A stretch of DNA of 64,000 bases from the NCBI RefSeq assembly GCF_000313135.1, contig NW_004457442.1, forward strand, positions 176,917 to 240,916. The letters are read 5' to 3'. The DNA is from Acanthamoeba castellanii str. Neff (taxonomy: Eukaryota > Discosea > Longamoebia > Acanthamoebidae). A model generated the notes under the pieces. It made no database searches. It was not told the DNA's origin and was given only the letters and a program-made list of their open reading frames with translations. A program made the position numbers and the translations under genes. Shown here piece after piece: positions 9,343-20,959 of the stretch. The stretch's first letter is position 1; each line of letters starts with the position of its first letter.

Positions 9343-10946
9343 CTAGGTCAGTGAGAAGGTGGTGTCATCGTCGTCGGTGGTGGAGTTGGTGATCTCGGCC
9401 TCTAGCGTGAGGAGCTGTCGTCTGAACCCGGGATTGACTCGAACGATGTCCCGCAGGGTGGTGACTGTCACACCGCCAAGGAAACGGAAAGAACAGATCA
9501 GCCAAACACATCAACGGACACAAAGACGCACGCACCACACGCATCACCGCAAACGCACGAAGAAACAAAAAGGAAAACGAAACGGAAAGAAAAGGGACAG
9601 AAAAGAATGGCGTGCGAGAGGGGAACGAGAAAGGGAGATACCGTGAGAATAGGCGGTCTCGAAGTCCCATCGGTTGGTGAGCATGAGGTAGGCGGTCACG
9701 ATGGTGGCCGAGCGGGAGCGCCCCTGCGCGCAATGCACCAGCACATTACCGCCTGACAACGTATGTATGTCGTGTACAAACCGGCCAACGAAGAAGTGGT
9801 GTGAGTGGTGCGCCATGGCCTGATAACGAGTGACTCCAAAGTAGAGATGTATGGAGGGACAAACCACCGCTTCGTGCTCTGTCGATGAACTCGCGCGTCT
9901 GGTAGAAGAACCGAAAAATGTCTTCCGTCACCTCGTCCATCACGCAGCACCTGTCGTTGCATTGGCTAGGATGAGCCTCTGTTTCGTGTTGTACCAAACC
10001 GTGTAGAACCCCCCCCCCCAAAGCCAAGTCTAACCTGTGATAAGCGATCCCAAGCGCCTCGTCGAACTCGAACTCGTTGAGCACTTCGTTGGTCACGTTG
10101 ACGATGTGTCTGTGCGATAGAGAAGAAGTGCGTTGGCAAGAGCCTTCTTCGACGACACTACTACCTCGTGTCACACGAGGCGCTGTGGAAGAAAGAGAGA
10201 GAGAGAGAGAGAGAGGGTACGTGATCTTGAGGTCTTGTAGGACCTGCCGGTTGGTGGTGGTGATCTGCGAGCCGAGGAAGAGGCCCGACGGCGAGGGCAG
10301 GATCTGGGACGGGTAGACCAAGAAGGCATCCGCCCCGCCGCCGACCCGCAGGAACGGGTACTGCTTGGCGAACGCGTCAGCTCCGCCTGGTGCGAGTAGA
10401 GAAAAGTGATTGTCAGGCTTGAGCTACTGCCTTGCTGGACATGAAGCTGGCAGAAGTAGAAGATGGTCGAGCAGGAGCTGTACCCTCCAGAATGAGTATC
10501 TCCTTGAGGTACTTCTGCTTGTGAAAGATGGCCAGACGCGGGTCGGTCGGCGTAATGCGGTCCGAGGGGAGGTGGGTGTAGGCCAGCAGCTTGTCCCTGC
10601 GCTCGTAGCCGAAGTCGTCGACAAAGCTCGACGTGCCCTCAGGCAGGTGCTGAGCGCCCATCAGCCTGCCGCGAGCAAACTGCTCTGCCGTCCCCAGGTC
10701 TACCACCACGAACTCTGTTGATGACCATGGTCATGGTTATTCACTGCTGCGATCGATGAACAGCCTAATTGAATTTGTACCTCCTTTCACGAGCAGGCTG
10801 TAGAAATGCATGGGCGACACGCATGCTACCTTGACTGAGGCCTCGTGTGCGTCCTTTTGCTGTTCCATCTCTTCTGACAACTGAAATGGACTGCTAGTGC
10901 CGCTGCCCCATCTTCGTGCAATCTTGTCGTCACTTTTTCTGCTCAT
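9343..10946 (-). CDS. Rhodanese-like / dual-specificity protein phosphatase
   Basis: Seven exons: 10946-10781, 10714-10484, 10386-10221, 10109-10035, 9950-9868, 9752-9642 and 9464-9343, giving 317 residues. The N-terminal part (about residues 55-135: EFVVVDLGTAEQFARGRL, GAQHLPEG) looks like a rhodanese/CH2 fold in which the active Cys is not evident. Residues 160-300 are a DSP catalytic domain: GLFLGSQIT, HIVNVTNEV, and the P-loop VLVHCAQGRSRSATIV with nucleophile C248 and R254. This arrangement resembles MAP-kinase phosphatases, so a phospho-Tyr/Thr substrate is likely; the exact substrate is unknown. It is divergently arranged with HSCB across 257 bp. Confidence 0.85.
10194..10216. repeat. 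(GA)n microsatellite in phosphatase intron
   Basis: Uninterrupted GA dinucleotides lie in the third intron of the phosphatase gene, next to the donor side. Confidence 0.8.
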
Positions 10947-11203
10947 ATCTCAAATTCCATTTGCAGTCGACAGCGGAACGCACGTGAAACCTCATCTCCC
11001 ACATTCTCGTCGCCAAGGCCAACCTTCCAGCCAATCGTTACATTCCTTTCATCCAAGTTGCTGTCACTTCGTCTCTGAAATTTTGCAGAACATGAGGGAT
11101 ACGACCAAGAAATTTCGAAATTTCTTTTCTTTTCTTCCCTTTAGCGCAAGCGTCATCTTGAATTGAGCCGACAAGTGCGCGGGAGGGGTGATTGATAGAC
11201 ATC
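10947..11203. promoter_or_regulatory. Divergent intergenic region, phosphatase/HSCB
   Basis: These 257 bp separate the start codons of the minus-strand phosphatase and the plus-strand HSCB gene, so both promoters must lie here. I see no clear TATA box. An AT-rich run of AGAAATTT-type sequence is centred near 11110-11135. Confidence 0.45.
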
Positions 11204-12474
11204 ATGCAACGCATTCGAACCTCCAAAATGGCCGCTACGGCCTCCTCTCCTTCTTTTTCTTCTCTTCTTCCCTCATCTTTGCCGATTTTGTCCCCGGCCC
11301 AGATGCCGCCTTGCTGCCTCATGCGGGCCATCGGTGGCTCTGGTGCTGGCCGAAGTGCGCCTTGCTTAATGGGCAGTCGCGAGATTGGTCACTGGGCTCC
11401 TCTCAATCGCGCCCAATGCTACTCTGCCCTCACATCCAAACCCTCTCCCCTATTTTCATCTTCTTCGATCCTCTCCTCCACCTCACGGCGATTCATTCGC
11501 GTACGCACTGCCTCAGAGGCTGACACCGCCTCTTCAACTCAGCATCAGCCACCGTCAATCGAAGAAGACCAAGCCTCCAATTGCGCCGACTGCGGGCACA
11601 GCACCCAGCAACATCAGCATCAGCATCAACACACTACCGCGCCTGGCTGTGGGTCGGACAAGTTCGGCTCGCATCCCAAGTGCTGGTCATGCGACAACTT
11701 CGTGAAGGGTATCCCTCTGTTCTGCACCTGCTGCCAGAAGGTGCAACCGCCCTCCAACTACGACTTCTTCGAGCTCATGGGCATGTACGTACTCTCTCTC
11801 TCTCTCCCTTCGCTGGCCACTCTCAATTGACTGTAGCCCACTCACTTTGCTCGCCCAGGCCGAAGCGGTTCGCCGTAGATGCCGGCAAGCTGGAGAAGCA
11901 CTACTGGGCGCTTCAGCGCAAGCTACATCCTGACAACTTCCACACCGCCACCACTGTACGTGACCACCACTTCACCTTCTCTCCACTTCACCATTCTCAC
12001 CCCAGCTCTGGCGTTCGCCGTTTGTTGTTGTTGTTGTAGAGGGAACGCAACTATTCGGAGGGCGTGTCGTCCATCATCAACGAGGCCTACCACACGCTCA
12101 AGCACCCCAACAGACGGGCCAAGTATCTTGTACGTGCTCTCCAGGACCACATGTGCGTACATTGACCTAACCACCCTACCCGCTGTGCGCAGATGCAGTT
12201 GAAGGGAGTGCCGCTCGACGAGACGACGGGCACGATCACCGATCCCGACCTGCTGATGGAGGTGATGGAGATCCGCATGCGGCTGGAAGATGCCGACGAC
12301 GCCGAGCTCCGTGCACTCGAGCGCGAGAACAAGCAGAGGCTCGACCGCTGCTACGAGGAGGTCGGACACGCCCTCGACGCCTCCGACATGGACAAGTGCC
12401 GAGACGTGGCGGTGCGTCTACAGTACTTCGTCAAGATCGAGGAGGAAATCAAAAGGAGGAAGAAGGTCGAGTAG
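11204..12474 (+). CDS. HSCB: Mitochondrial Fe-S co-chaperone HscB/Jac1
   Basis: Four exons (11204-11784, 11859-11955, 12040-12129, 12193-12474) encode 349 residues. This is the J-protein that delivers the ISCU scaffold to the mitochondrial Hsp70 during iron-sulfur cluster transfer. A long Ser/Arg-rich, acid-poor N-terminus (about residues 1-110) looks like a mitochondrial targeting region. A zinc-ribbon-like cluster CWSC...FCTCC (C160, C163, C174, C177) precedes YDFFELMG, as in animal HSC20. The J domain has KLHPDNF (HPD at 217-219), and the C-terminal HscB helical domain has LLMEVMEIRMRLEDADD. The open frame begins upstream at a TTG; ATG 11204 is the first plausible start. Confidence 0.92.
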
Positions 12475-12607
12475 GCAAAAGAAATAAAATATGTTTTGTG
12501 TTTGTGTTTAACGAAACGAAATGTTTCTTCGAATTGTGAATATTCATTTTTTTTCTTTTGCGCTCGAAAATCGAGAGGATTAATCCATTTTTTGTTGACA
12601 AGGCAGA

Positions 12608-15600
12608 ATGAGTGGCCCAGGCGTGGGTGTGGAGTCTGTCTCATCGAGCGAATGGGAGGCAATAGCTGCAATGATGGACTGCGTGGAGAGCACTCCCGCA
12701 GCTCCCAATCAACGCCCCTCCTCCAACTTTCATTCATTTCGACCAGCCTCATCTCTGCCAGCAACATCTGCACCTCCATCTTCAGCCACCTCGCCTTCTT
12801 TTGCGGCATCAGCGACGAGCGGGAACAGACCGCACGCCAGTCGATTCCAGATTCCAACCGGCCCCAGCACGCAGGTGCCCCCTCCTGCGCACGGTGCTCG
12901 AGGTACTACTGCCTCTCGGGGCGAGCGGCCCGCGCCCCCTGCAGCCGCCTCTTTGACTCCACAACCCGCCTTTGGGCGCCCGCCTCCCGCCGCGAGCGGG
13001 CCTCAGCTTCAGTTCACATCTTCGTCTGCGCCGCCTGGACCGTCGACGTCGGCGTCGCCCTACGCCCGCGGGGCACCACCGACCCGTGCCCCGCACGTAC
13101 CCACAACCACCACCGCGCCGCCAGCCAAGCCCAAGCCACAATTCGAGAACCCTTACCAGAAGCAGCAGGAGGAGAAGGACAAGTCGTACAGCTTCTCCTA
13201 CACGCCGGGAACGCCGGCGGCCGGCGGCCGATCGACGTTCAACCGATTCAACAAGAACCCCTCCATATTCAACGCGACCGAGACCGCCCCTTTCGACGAC
13301 GATCAGCCACCTAACGGGTATGACGGCGACGACGACGACTTCCAGGCGTCCTCGCTCCCTCCTCAACCCGCGCAGGGTCGTGGTCCTTCCTCTTCTTCTT
13401 CTTCCTCATCGTCGGGCTTCACCTATCCGTCGCCTTCATCAACCCCAAACGCTGCTCGCGGTGGTCCACCACAGCAACAGCAGCAGCACCATGGAAACAG
13501 CAGCCAGCAGTCGGCGGCCATGCGAGGCGCGGGCGGGCGCCCTCCGCCGGCGGTGGCCTTCCCCCAGCCCCGCCCGCCGACCTTCTACGGTAACGCGCCG
13601 CCGGTGCCCATCGACGTCCAGCTGGTCGACAGGGAGCGGTTCGGTGCTGCCGAACCGAACAAGCGCGACAAGTGGCTGTCCGACTTCTATGCCAGCGTGC
13701 CCGGCAGCACCTTTGGTTCGTTTCGCCAACGCTTGGGCGCAACACTCTCACTCGCCGCGCTGAGCTTCTCACTCTCTCCTGTCTTTTGCGGTGGGTGTGG
13801 TGAGCAGATGCCTGCACCAAGATGTGGACGTTCCCCCTGTCGTGCTACACGTCCTTTACCAAGGCGATCGAGGACTCGCGCGGGGTCACGCTCAATGGAC
13901 CCCTGCCTCCATGGATCATGCGCCTCTTCGTGTACAAGGAGAAAAAGCCCCTCAACATGAGCGGTACCCTCTTCGCTGCGAGCGTTCCACTCATTCTTCA
14001 CGCTATGCCACAATCTCACCTGCTTCTCTATTGCAGTGCAACTGGACAAGATACCGGTGGGCCTGCTGAATGCGCTCTACCCGTTCCAAAGGGAGGGCGT
14101 CATGTTTGCCCTGCAGCGGAACGGCCGGGCTCTTATTGCGTATGTCTGCTTCTCGCTTCTCCGGATTGGCTGCGTACGTGGTCTGGCACTCAACTCTCGC
14201 ACTCTCTCCAGAGACGAAATGGGGTTGGGCAAGACGCTGCAGGCGATTGCGATCGCTGCCTACTACAAAGAGGATTGGCCTGTGCTCGTGGTGGCCCCAT
14301 CATCGGTACTCCACGTCATTCACCATCAGAACTGCAACAAACCGAGCCAGTAAATGGCATCAATCACTTATTTATTGGTGGCCGTGTGTTCGTGTTGCTG
14401 TTCCGCGCGCGTGTGTGCGCCAGGTGCGGGTCCAATGGGCAGATAATTTCGAGAAGTGGATACCCGGACTTCGACCCGACCAAATCAAGGTGATCATGAA
14501 GACCAAGGACAATCCCGACGGTCTAGTCAACATCATCTCCTACGATCTAGGTGCGCACTTTTTCTGATCTGCACGCGCGGGCTGAAGGTTTTCGTGTCTC
14601 ACGAGCCTCGAACACTTTGCGCTGTCGCTGGCCACACAGTGGTGCGACAAACCAACATCGCGCAGAAGAAGTTCCGTGTCATCATCGCCGATGAGAGTCA
14701 CACAATCAAGAGCTGGAAGGCCAAGCGCACGTCCCACCTTCAGCCCCTACTCAAGGATGCGCGCCGATGCATCCTCTTGACCGGGGTAACGAACCTCCCT
14801 CCTTTTGCTCTTCTTCGGTTAGGATGCAGGTTGAGCTGACTGGCCCTTGAACTCTCTTTCTCTTGCAGACACCAGCGCTCAGCCGGCCCGAAGAGTTGTT
14901 CACGCAGCTCCACGCTCTGGACTCGCAAGTCTTTGTGGTAATGTTTTTTGTGCTGCTAATCTGTCAATCCTCGGACTAACCGTAGTCTACTTCTTCGACA
15001 CAGCGCATGACTGACTTTGGAGTTCGCTACTGTGCCGGGCACCAAACACGGTTCTGCTGGGATTACTCGGGCTCTTCGAATCTCAAGTGCGTAGAGCCAC
15101 TTCTGCAAGTCAATGATGAGTCAAGTGCAATTCACCAACATTTCGTTTCCTCTCTCTCCGTCAGGGAGTTGAATCTGCTGCTGCAAGAGACGGTGATGAT
15201 ACGGCGGCTCAAGTGCGACGTGTTGGGCCAACTGCCAGCCAAAAAGAGAATGCAGGTGTTCCTCGGGATCATCGACAAGCACAAGAAGATCATCGGCAAC
15301 ATCAACGACAAGATCAAGGAGCACAAGAAGATGTTTCACATCGCGCACAGCACTGACGCAGCCAAGGTACTCACCTTTTGGGTTGTTTTTTCTTGAACCC
15401 ACGTTCCCTTGGCCGTGGGTGACCAACCATTGCCATTTTCCTTCTTCTAGTCGGCGCGCTTTGAGGCGTGGCGACTCATCAAGGAGCTGTACCACAACAC
15501 GGGAACGGCCAAGCTGCCAGCCGTCACCGAGTACATCAAGGAGATGCTCAAAACGAAGAACAAGATCATAGTGTGCGTACACACAATCATCACCACCAGC

Positions 15601-17566
15601 CCACTGGCGTTGACTTACCCTGCATCATGCCTTACTCCAGGTTTGCGTATCATCACGACGTCATGGACGGCATCGGTCTGCTGCTGGAGCGAGAAGGGGT
15701 CGAGTACGTCCGGATTGATGGCATGACTCCTCCGTACGCCCGCCCTCGCCGCCTTCTCGCCGCCTCTGTGTAGTACTCACCAGGGCTTGTTCAATTGTTC
15801 AACAGACAACACCGGCAAGAGTTGGTGGACTACTACCAGAACCAGCCCAATTGCAGAGCCGCCGTGTTGGGGTACGTCCACCGACTAATGGCATTGACGC
15901 CGGTGGCGATGTTGACGTTGTTTTCTTTATCCGGACGTAGCTTGACATCGGCTGGTGTGGGACTTACGATGACGAAGGCCGAGGCTGTCATCATGACCGA
16001 ACTCTACTGGAATCCCGGCGTACGCTCTCCCTTTACCTTGACAGACAGACATGACATGGATCGCAGGCGAGTGGTGAACTTAATATGTTCGGTCCGAACC
16101 GTGTGATCTTCCACCATCATCTAGATCCTGCGCCAGGCCGAGGACAGAGCCCACAGAATTGGCGTGGAGCACGAGGTGGAAGTGTTCTACCTGGTCGCTC
16201 GCGGCACTCTGGACGAAAGCATATGGTACGAAGGCCCCTTTTTTGCGCTCCAACCAGCGCTCCAAGTCGTGGTAGTTGTTGTCGGCTGACCGCTGGCTCT
16301 CCTGGCAGGGAAATGATTCGGCACAAGTTGGACGTGCTGGGCAACACGCTCAACGGCGAACAGGAGGTCCTCGAAGCCGAGGAGGTCGAGGGCAAGGCGC
16401 CGGACGGCAGCACCATCGACGTCTTTATGGAGAAGATCCTCCAAAAGGTGGAGACGTTTGAGGAGAGGGAGAAGGCCTACCAGGAGCGAAGGCAGCAGCA
16501 GCAGCGCGATGCCGAGATGATGAACCAGATCATCCGCGAGGACCAGCAGCAGGCGGCGCGGCTGGCGGAGGAGGCGGCGCCCGAGCCCGGCGTTGGCTTC
16601 CAGCCGGCGACGATCTACTTCGACGCGGCCGACTCGACGCTGGAGGCGGTCGATGAGGAGCTGGACGAGGTCATGGCCCGCGTCAAGGGCAAGACCGGAC
16701 GCGGCGTCACACTGGGCCGTGGCGGCAAGGTCACCAAGCCGCCGACCCCGGCTGCAGCCAAGAGAAAGGGCACGACAGCGGCCAAGCAGCACGGCACGAG
16801 CGCGAAGCGGAAGCTGGACGAAGTGGAAGAGGACGAGGCAGAGCCGCCCTTGGCCGACGATGGCGTCTGGGCGGACGACGACGATGACTTCGAAGACGAG
16901 CCAGCGCCTGCCACTCTACCGCCCTGGAGGTACCACACACCAGAGTGACGGTACACGACACCAGATGTAAGGCTGACGTTTTGTTTTGTCATCAGCGCAA
17001 AGCGAGCTCCCAGTGTCGATGAGAGGAGCTACGACAACGGCGACGATGACGACTTCGTGTCAACGCCCTACGGCGGGAGCAAGATCTCCCTTCGAGCCAC
17101 GCCATCGTCTTCCTCATCATCGTCAAGGACACGTCGCACTTCGGCGGTCGCTTCGTCTTCTTCCTCTGCTTCTGCTTCATCAACACCTGCCGGGGCGCCG
17201 CGCAAGAGGCCTCGAGTCGTCCTCGATGACGAAGATGCCGACGAAGACGATTTTGCGGCTCCGACCACCGCACCTGCAGCATTCGTGGACCACGAGGGAA
17301 TGGAAGAAGAAGAAGCCGAGCCGTACCACGATCGTGCTGGCGCCTTCGAGGAGGAGGGAGACCACGACACGCCAACAACCAACGCCCGGGCTGCAGCCCA
17401 GACCTCGCAGCCGCGGGGGCCTCGACAGCTGCCCGGATCGTTCGCGCGCCCGTTGGGCTCGTCATCGACTGCCGCGGCACCCGACGGTGGTGGGCCGATG
17501 CCGCGCGCCGGCCAACTGGGTCGCTTCTCCTTCGCTGGCGGCCGTCGTCTCGCCAACCGCGACTGA
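12608..17566 (+). CDS. SMARCAL1: SMARCAL1/HARP-family SNF2 annealing helicase
   Basis: Sixteen phase-consistent exons: 12608-13715, 13808-13963, 14037-14139, 14212-14305, 14424-14550, 14640-14785, 14869-14937, 15004-15086, 15165-15366, 15451-15572, 15641-15733, 15806-15871, 15941-16019, 16125-16225, 16309-16929 and 16996-17566. The product is 1246 residues. SNF2-type ATPases of this class rewind RPA-coated DNA and remodel stalled forks. A disordered N-terminus (1-330) is followed by a HARP-like domain (about 335-415: [28 protein letters not shown]). The helicase core has [11 protein letters not shown] (Walker A, 457-467), [25 protein letters not shown] (DESH box 547-550), [27 protein letters not shown] and [14 protein letters not shown] [11 protein letters not shown]. 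The C-terminus is long, acidic and Ser-rich. No RPA-binding motif is obvious at the N-terminus. Confidence 0.92.
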
Positions 17567-17637
17567 TTGTATTTTCTTTTTTATTTTAAACAAGGAAAAT
17601 CAAAAAGAAAAACAATAAATTGCAAGGGTCGTTGAAG

Positions 17638-19316
17638 ATGAGCGACAGCGGCGAGCAGGGCTCGCTCAAGCAGCGCAGCTCCAGCAAGAAAACGAAGAAG
17701 GGAGCAGAGGAGGCAAGCACAACTTCTTCCGTTGCATCTCCCGATGAGGCTACGAGCAAGTCGTCCCCTGCCGCTGATAAATCCAAGGCTTCTGCGGCTT
17801 CAATCAAGAGTTCGGAGAAGAAGAAGGCCAGTTCATCTTCATCTTCGAGCAGGAAACCGGCCACGAGCGGAGGCGGAGGAGTGAACCCTTGTGTGGCGTT
17901 GGTGCTGGTGGTCATGCTGGTGGGCGCGGCCTACCTGGTGTGGGAGGCCAGCTTCGAAGGCGACTCGGGCCTCCCGCTCACCGGCCACGCGAGGTCGATC
18001 GGTGGTGGACGCCTGGTCTCGTCCCTCAGGCACTGGCCCGCCGTCGTCAGCAACCACCACAGCGAAGGCACGCACGACACCACCACACACATGGCTGACA
18101 CGCACCGCCCACTAACAGGCCTGTGCGTAGGATTGTACGTGCCGATCCACGACGGCGTGCAAGACTTAAACGTGTTCGTGCGGACGGCTGGCTACTACAC
18201 CCGCGAGGAAGAAGTCGTCCTGCTTCTCACATCTCGTACGCGAGCGCCGCCTCCCAGTTCCTGCGCCAACATACCACAACGCGGTGGCCACGGGCGCGAC
18301 GCTAATGTTGTGTAATGGTGGCACAGTGCCTGTGTCGAGCTTCTCCTTCCGTTCTGTGCTGGGCCTGTTCGACAAGGAGACCGGCATCTACGCCGTCGCC
18401 TTTGACTTCCCCGGTACAGACAGGCCTCACGTCGCAGCATCCCACACCTCGCGCCATTTCATTGCCTCACCATCAGCGTGCGCGATGGTGCAGGACTGGG
18501 TCTGAGCGATAAGCCGCACGACGCGCTCTACGACGTCGACTACTTGGCTGGTATGAGCTCCCGCCATACCACTAATCGTGTGACAACTCATTCGTCACCC
18601 AAATCATATATTCATTGGCGCCAATCCTGCAGAGCGCGTCAAGGACGTCATCGCCTCGATGAATCTGGGCAAGGTCCACCTGGTCCTGCAGGACTACGCA
18701 GGTACGCCCACCACTCAGCGCACCCGTGTGCGTTTCTGTCGTTGCATTTTAATTGAACGCCTTTGTCCGGGCCTTGACCACCCACAGGCACTGTGGGCCT
18801 GCGCTTCGCCGAGCGCTACCAGCACCTCGTGCGCAGCGTGACGTTGCTCGATCCCGGTCTCGAGGTCGCAGCGCCGCAGCTGGCCTTCCCCGTGTCGCTT
18901 CTCGCCGCCGACGGCGACGCCGCCACCGCCCGGCTGGCGCTGCCCGTTCTCACCTCGTCCCTGCCCGTGCTATCGCACCTCAACCGGTACCTGTGGCGCT
19001 CGGCGCTCGGCGACAACTTCTCCCAGGCCGACTCGCTCGCCTTCTCGTTCCTGGCGCGCTACGCCGGCGGCAAGCACAGCCTGCTCCGCATCGGCGCCGA
19101 GCGGGCCAAGGCGCGCGACGCCCTGCTGGCCGACCCCAAGGCCCGACAGGCTGCGGCGGCGAGTCTCAAGCAGCTGCTGGCCAGCGCCGACAACAACCAA
19201 TCCGGCATTCCGCTCCAGTGCATCTTCACCGAGGTATGATGCTCTCGCTGTGTGTCGTGCTGTGTGACACAGACACCTACATGTCGTTGTGTGCGCTGAC
19301 AACACACCCACACACC

Positions 19317-19355
<39 letters not shown>

Positions 19356-19846
19356 TCAGAACAACAACTATTACTCCAACGCGGAAGACCAGAGGCAGTT
19401 CGTGACGGCCACCTTCCAACCAAGCCACCAAGAGGTGAAGCGCTCCGGGTTCCTGGTGCAGGCCGACCAGCCCGCCGAGCTCGTGTCGCACGTCGTCAAG
19501 TTCGTGCGCGGGCTGCCCAAGTCGGTGGACAAGCTCAACAACAAGCAGGCCAACCTCCAGGCCCAGCGCGAGGCCGAGGAGGTGCTGGCGCGTCTCGAGG
19601 CCGGCGATCCTTCGCTCCACGTCCACGCTCATGGTCACGGCGGCGGTACGGCGAGCCCCCAGGCCCAGCGCAGCAGGTCAATGGTGCGCAGTCTCTCGTG
19701 TGGCGAAGCCTCACATGGTGGTGGTGGTGGTGGCGTACGCAGGCATGGGTGCTGCGGCTGGCCACTCTCATGGCCATTCGCATTCGCACTCGCATTCGCA
19801 TTCCCACGGGCACGACCACGATCACGACCATGATCATGATCACTAG
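17638..19846 (+). CDS. Membrane-anchored alpha/beta hydrolase with His-rich tail
   Basis: Eight exons (17638-18001, 18131-18235, 18327-18413, 18494-18550, 18633-18701, 18788-19233, 19360-19690, 19743-19846) give about 520 residues. The Ser/Lys-rich N-ter (1-80) is followed by one hydrophobic helix (VALVLVVMLVGAAYLVW). Then comes an alpha/beta hydrolase fold related to the MEST/epoxide-hydrolase group: VVLLL, SSFSFRSVLGLF, FDFPGLGLSDKPHD, and HLVLQDYAGTVGLRFA, where D takes the nucleophile-elbow place. The HG oxyanion pair is replaced by TS, so activity is uncertain. The last exon encodes alternating His-Ser/His-Gly and His-Asp residues to the stop, a probable metal-binding tail. The donor of exon 7 (GTCTCT) was chosen for phase and is the least certain junction. 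Confidence 0.78.
19324..19353. repeat. (CA)n microsatellite in hydrolase intron
   Basis: A CA-dinucleotide run directly precedes the acceptor of hydrolase exon 7, taking the place of the usual pyrimidine tract. Confidence 0.8.
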
Positions 19847-20346
19847 TTGTGGAGTGTGTAATGAGGACGAGCTTAATTCTTGGGTTCTCTGGCCTTGCGC
19901 CGAACTCTTTCCAGTGAACAAGCCCCCAAGCAAAAAAGAGGGGATAAAAAGTAGTTGTTCAGGTTGGAGTGCGACGAAGTGCGAGATCCTTCATGGCGGG
20001 TCCCCATGAACGAAGGTGAGAGTGGTGACCTCTTGACCATCCATCATACATATATGGACCGCTCACCGTTTTGAGTGCTCTTTTGATGACGAAGGAGGTT
20101 GCAATTGACCTTTGCAAGGGAGCACGGTTCTGAGACGCTGTGCATTTCCTGATGCTGGCCACCCCCAAAATGCACGAAGACAAAACACGAAGAAGTTTGG
20201 TAAGAAAAAGCCGATCGGTGAGGAGCATCAGCGCACTCCCTTGAGGGAGCTGGCAAACTGGCTGCAGCCGCAGGGCCACATGCAAAATACCAAGGAAAAG
20301 GCCGAATGAACCAGCCCAGCGGAAGGCCAGATTGGCGTGCCAGAGT

Positions 20347-20416
20347 CATGTTTAGTGTCTATGACCCCTTCTCTCCCCAATAGGTATGACAGAAGGGGAC
20401 ATAGGCACTAAACATG
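20347..20416. repeat. 24-bp inverted repeat, pre-miRNA-like hairpin
   Basis: Arms 20347-20370 and 20393-20416 are complementary at 22 of 24 positions, with one further G-U wobble and one mismatch, around a 22-nt loop. The arms begin and end with CATG. Stem length and loop size resemble a microRNA precursor, but a small inverted-repeat element is equally possible. Confidence 0.7.
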
Positions 20417-20576
20417 AAATGGTGTACTGCTCATCCCAACTCAACCTCCCTTTTGTTCATCATGGCCAGCCAGCACCGCACGTCAGATGAGAGGTCCTGA
20501 CAGCGGTTTTGTTGGGACTGAGGAGCTGTTGTCCCGATTCTTGAGTTCGTCATCGTGCCATCTCATGGCCGAACTC

Positions 20577-20661
20577 AGCTCCGTCACAGCGGGCTGAGCT
20601 TGCACGGCCCAGTTCGCGTAATTGGCGAAATCTGACAATAAATGCCGGCTGTGACGGAGCT
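20577..20661. repeat. 14-bp perfect inverted repeat
   Basis: AGCTCCGTCACAGC at 20577-20590 is exactly repeated in inverse orientation at 20648-20661, with 57 bp between. It could be the ends of a tiny non-autonomous element or a structured 3' region. Confidence 0.6.
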
Positions 20662-20959
20662 AACGCCCACAGAGAGCAAAGGCGCAGATTTCGTATCCAA
20701 AATTGCGGCCACGGCCGAGCAAAAACTGGCGCCTCTCAAGGATGCCGACTAATCACAAAGCCAGTTTCGGTTGCCTTTTTTTGGGGGCTCATTTATTTTA
20801 GTGGCGTGAAGCAGAGCAATGCGCTCCGGCTAGCTCAACAGGTCATCAAGCAGCCCTCTTCCCCCTCCCCCCACAATCTCCCCTTCCCGCTCGAGGGTGA
20901 GCAGGATCTCCACTATGGCGTGGTCACTGGTCCCGGCGACTTCCTCGACCCCAGCAACA

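Larger units (their letters stand above)
19847..20959. other. Intergenic region between convergent genes
   Basis: This 1.1 kb lies between the 3' ends of the hydrolase and the F-box gene. I see no convincing coding sequence; the short ORFs have non-protein-like composition. It holds a long imperfect hairpin (20347-20416) and a 14-bp inverted repeat (20577-20661), each listed separately. Confidence 0.6.

Noticed and set aside
18753..20009. Plus-strand ORF of 418 codons
   Set aside because: It is an Arg/Ala-rich off-frame reading of the hydrolase exons and runs through a (CA)n intron.
19959..20349. Minus-strand ORFs of about 100 codons in the convergent intergenic region
   Set aside because: Overlapping frames of similar length, biased composition, no motif and a hairpin nearby; no support as genes.
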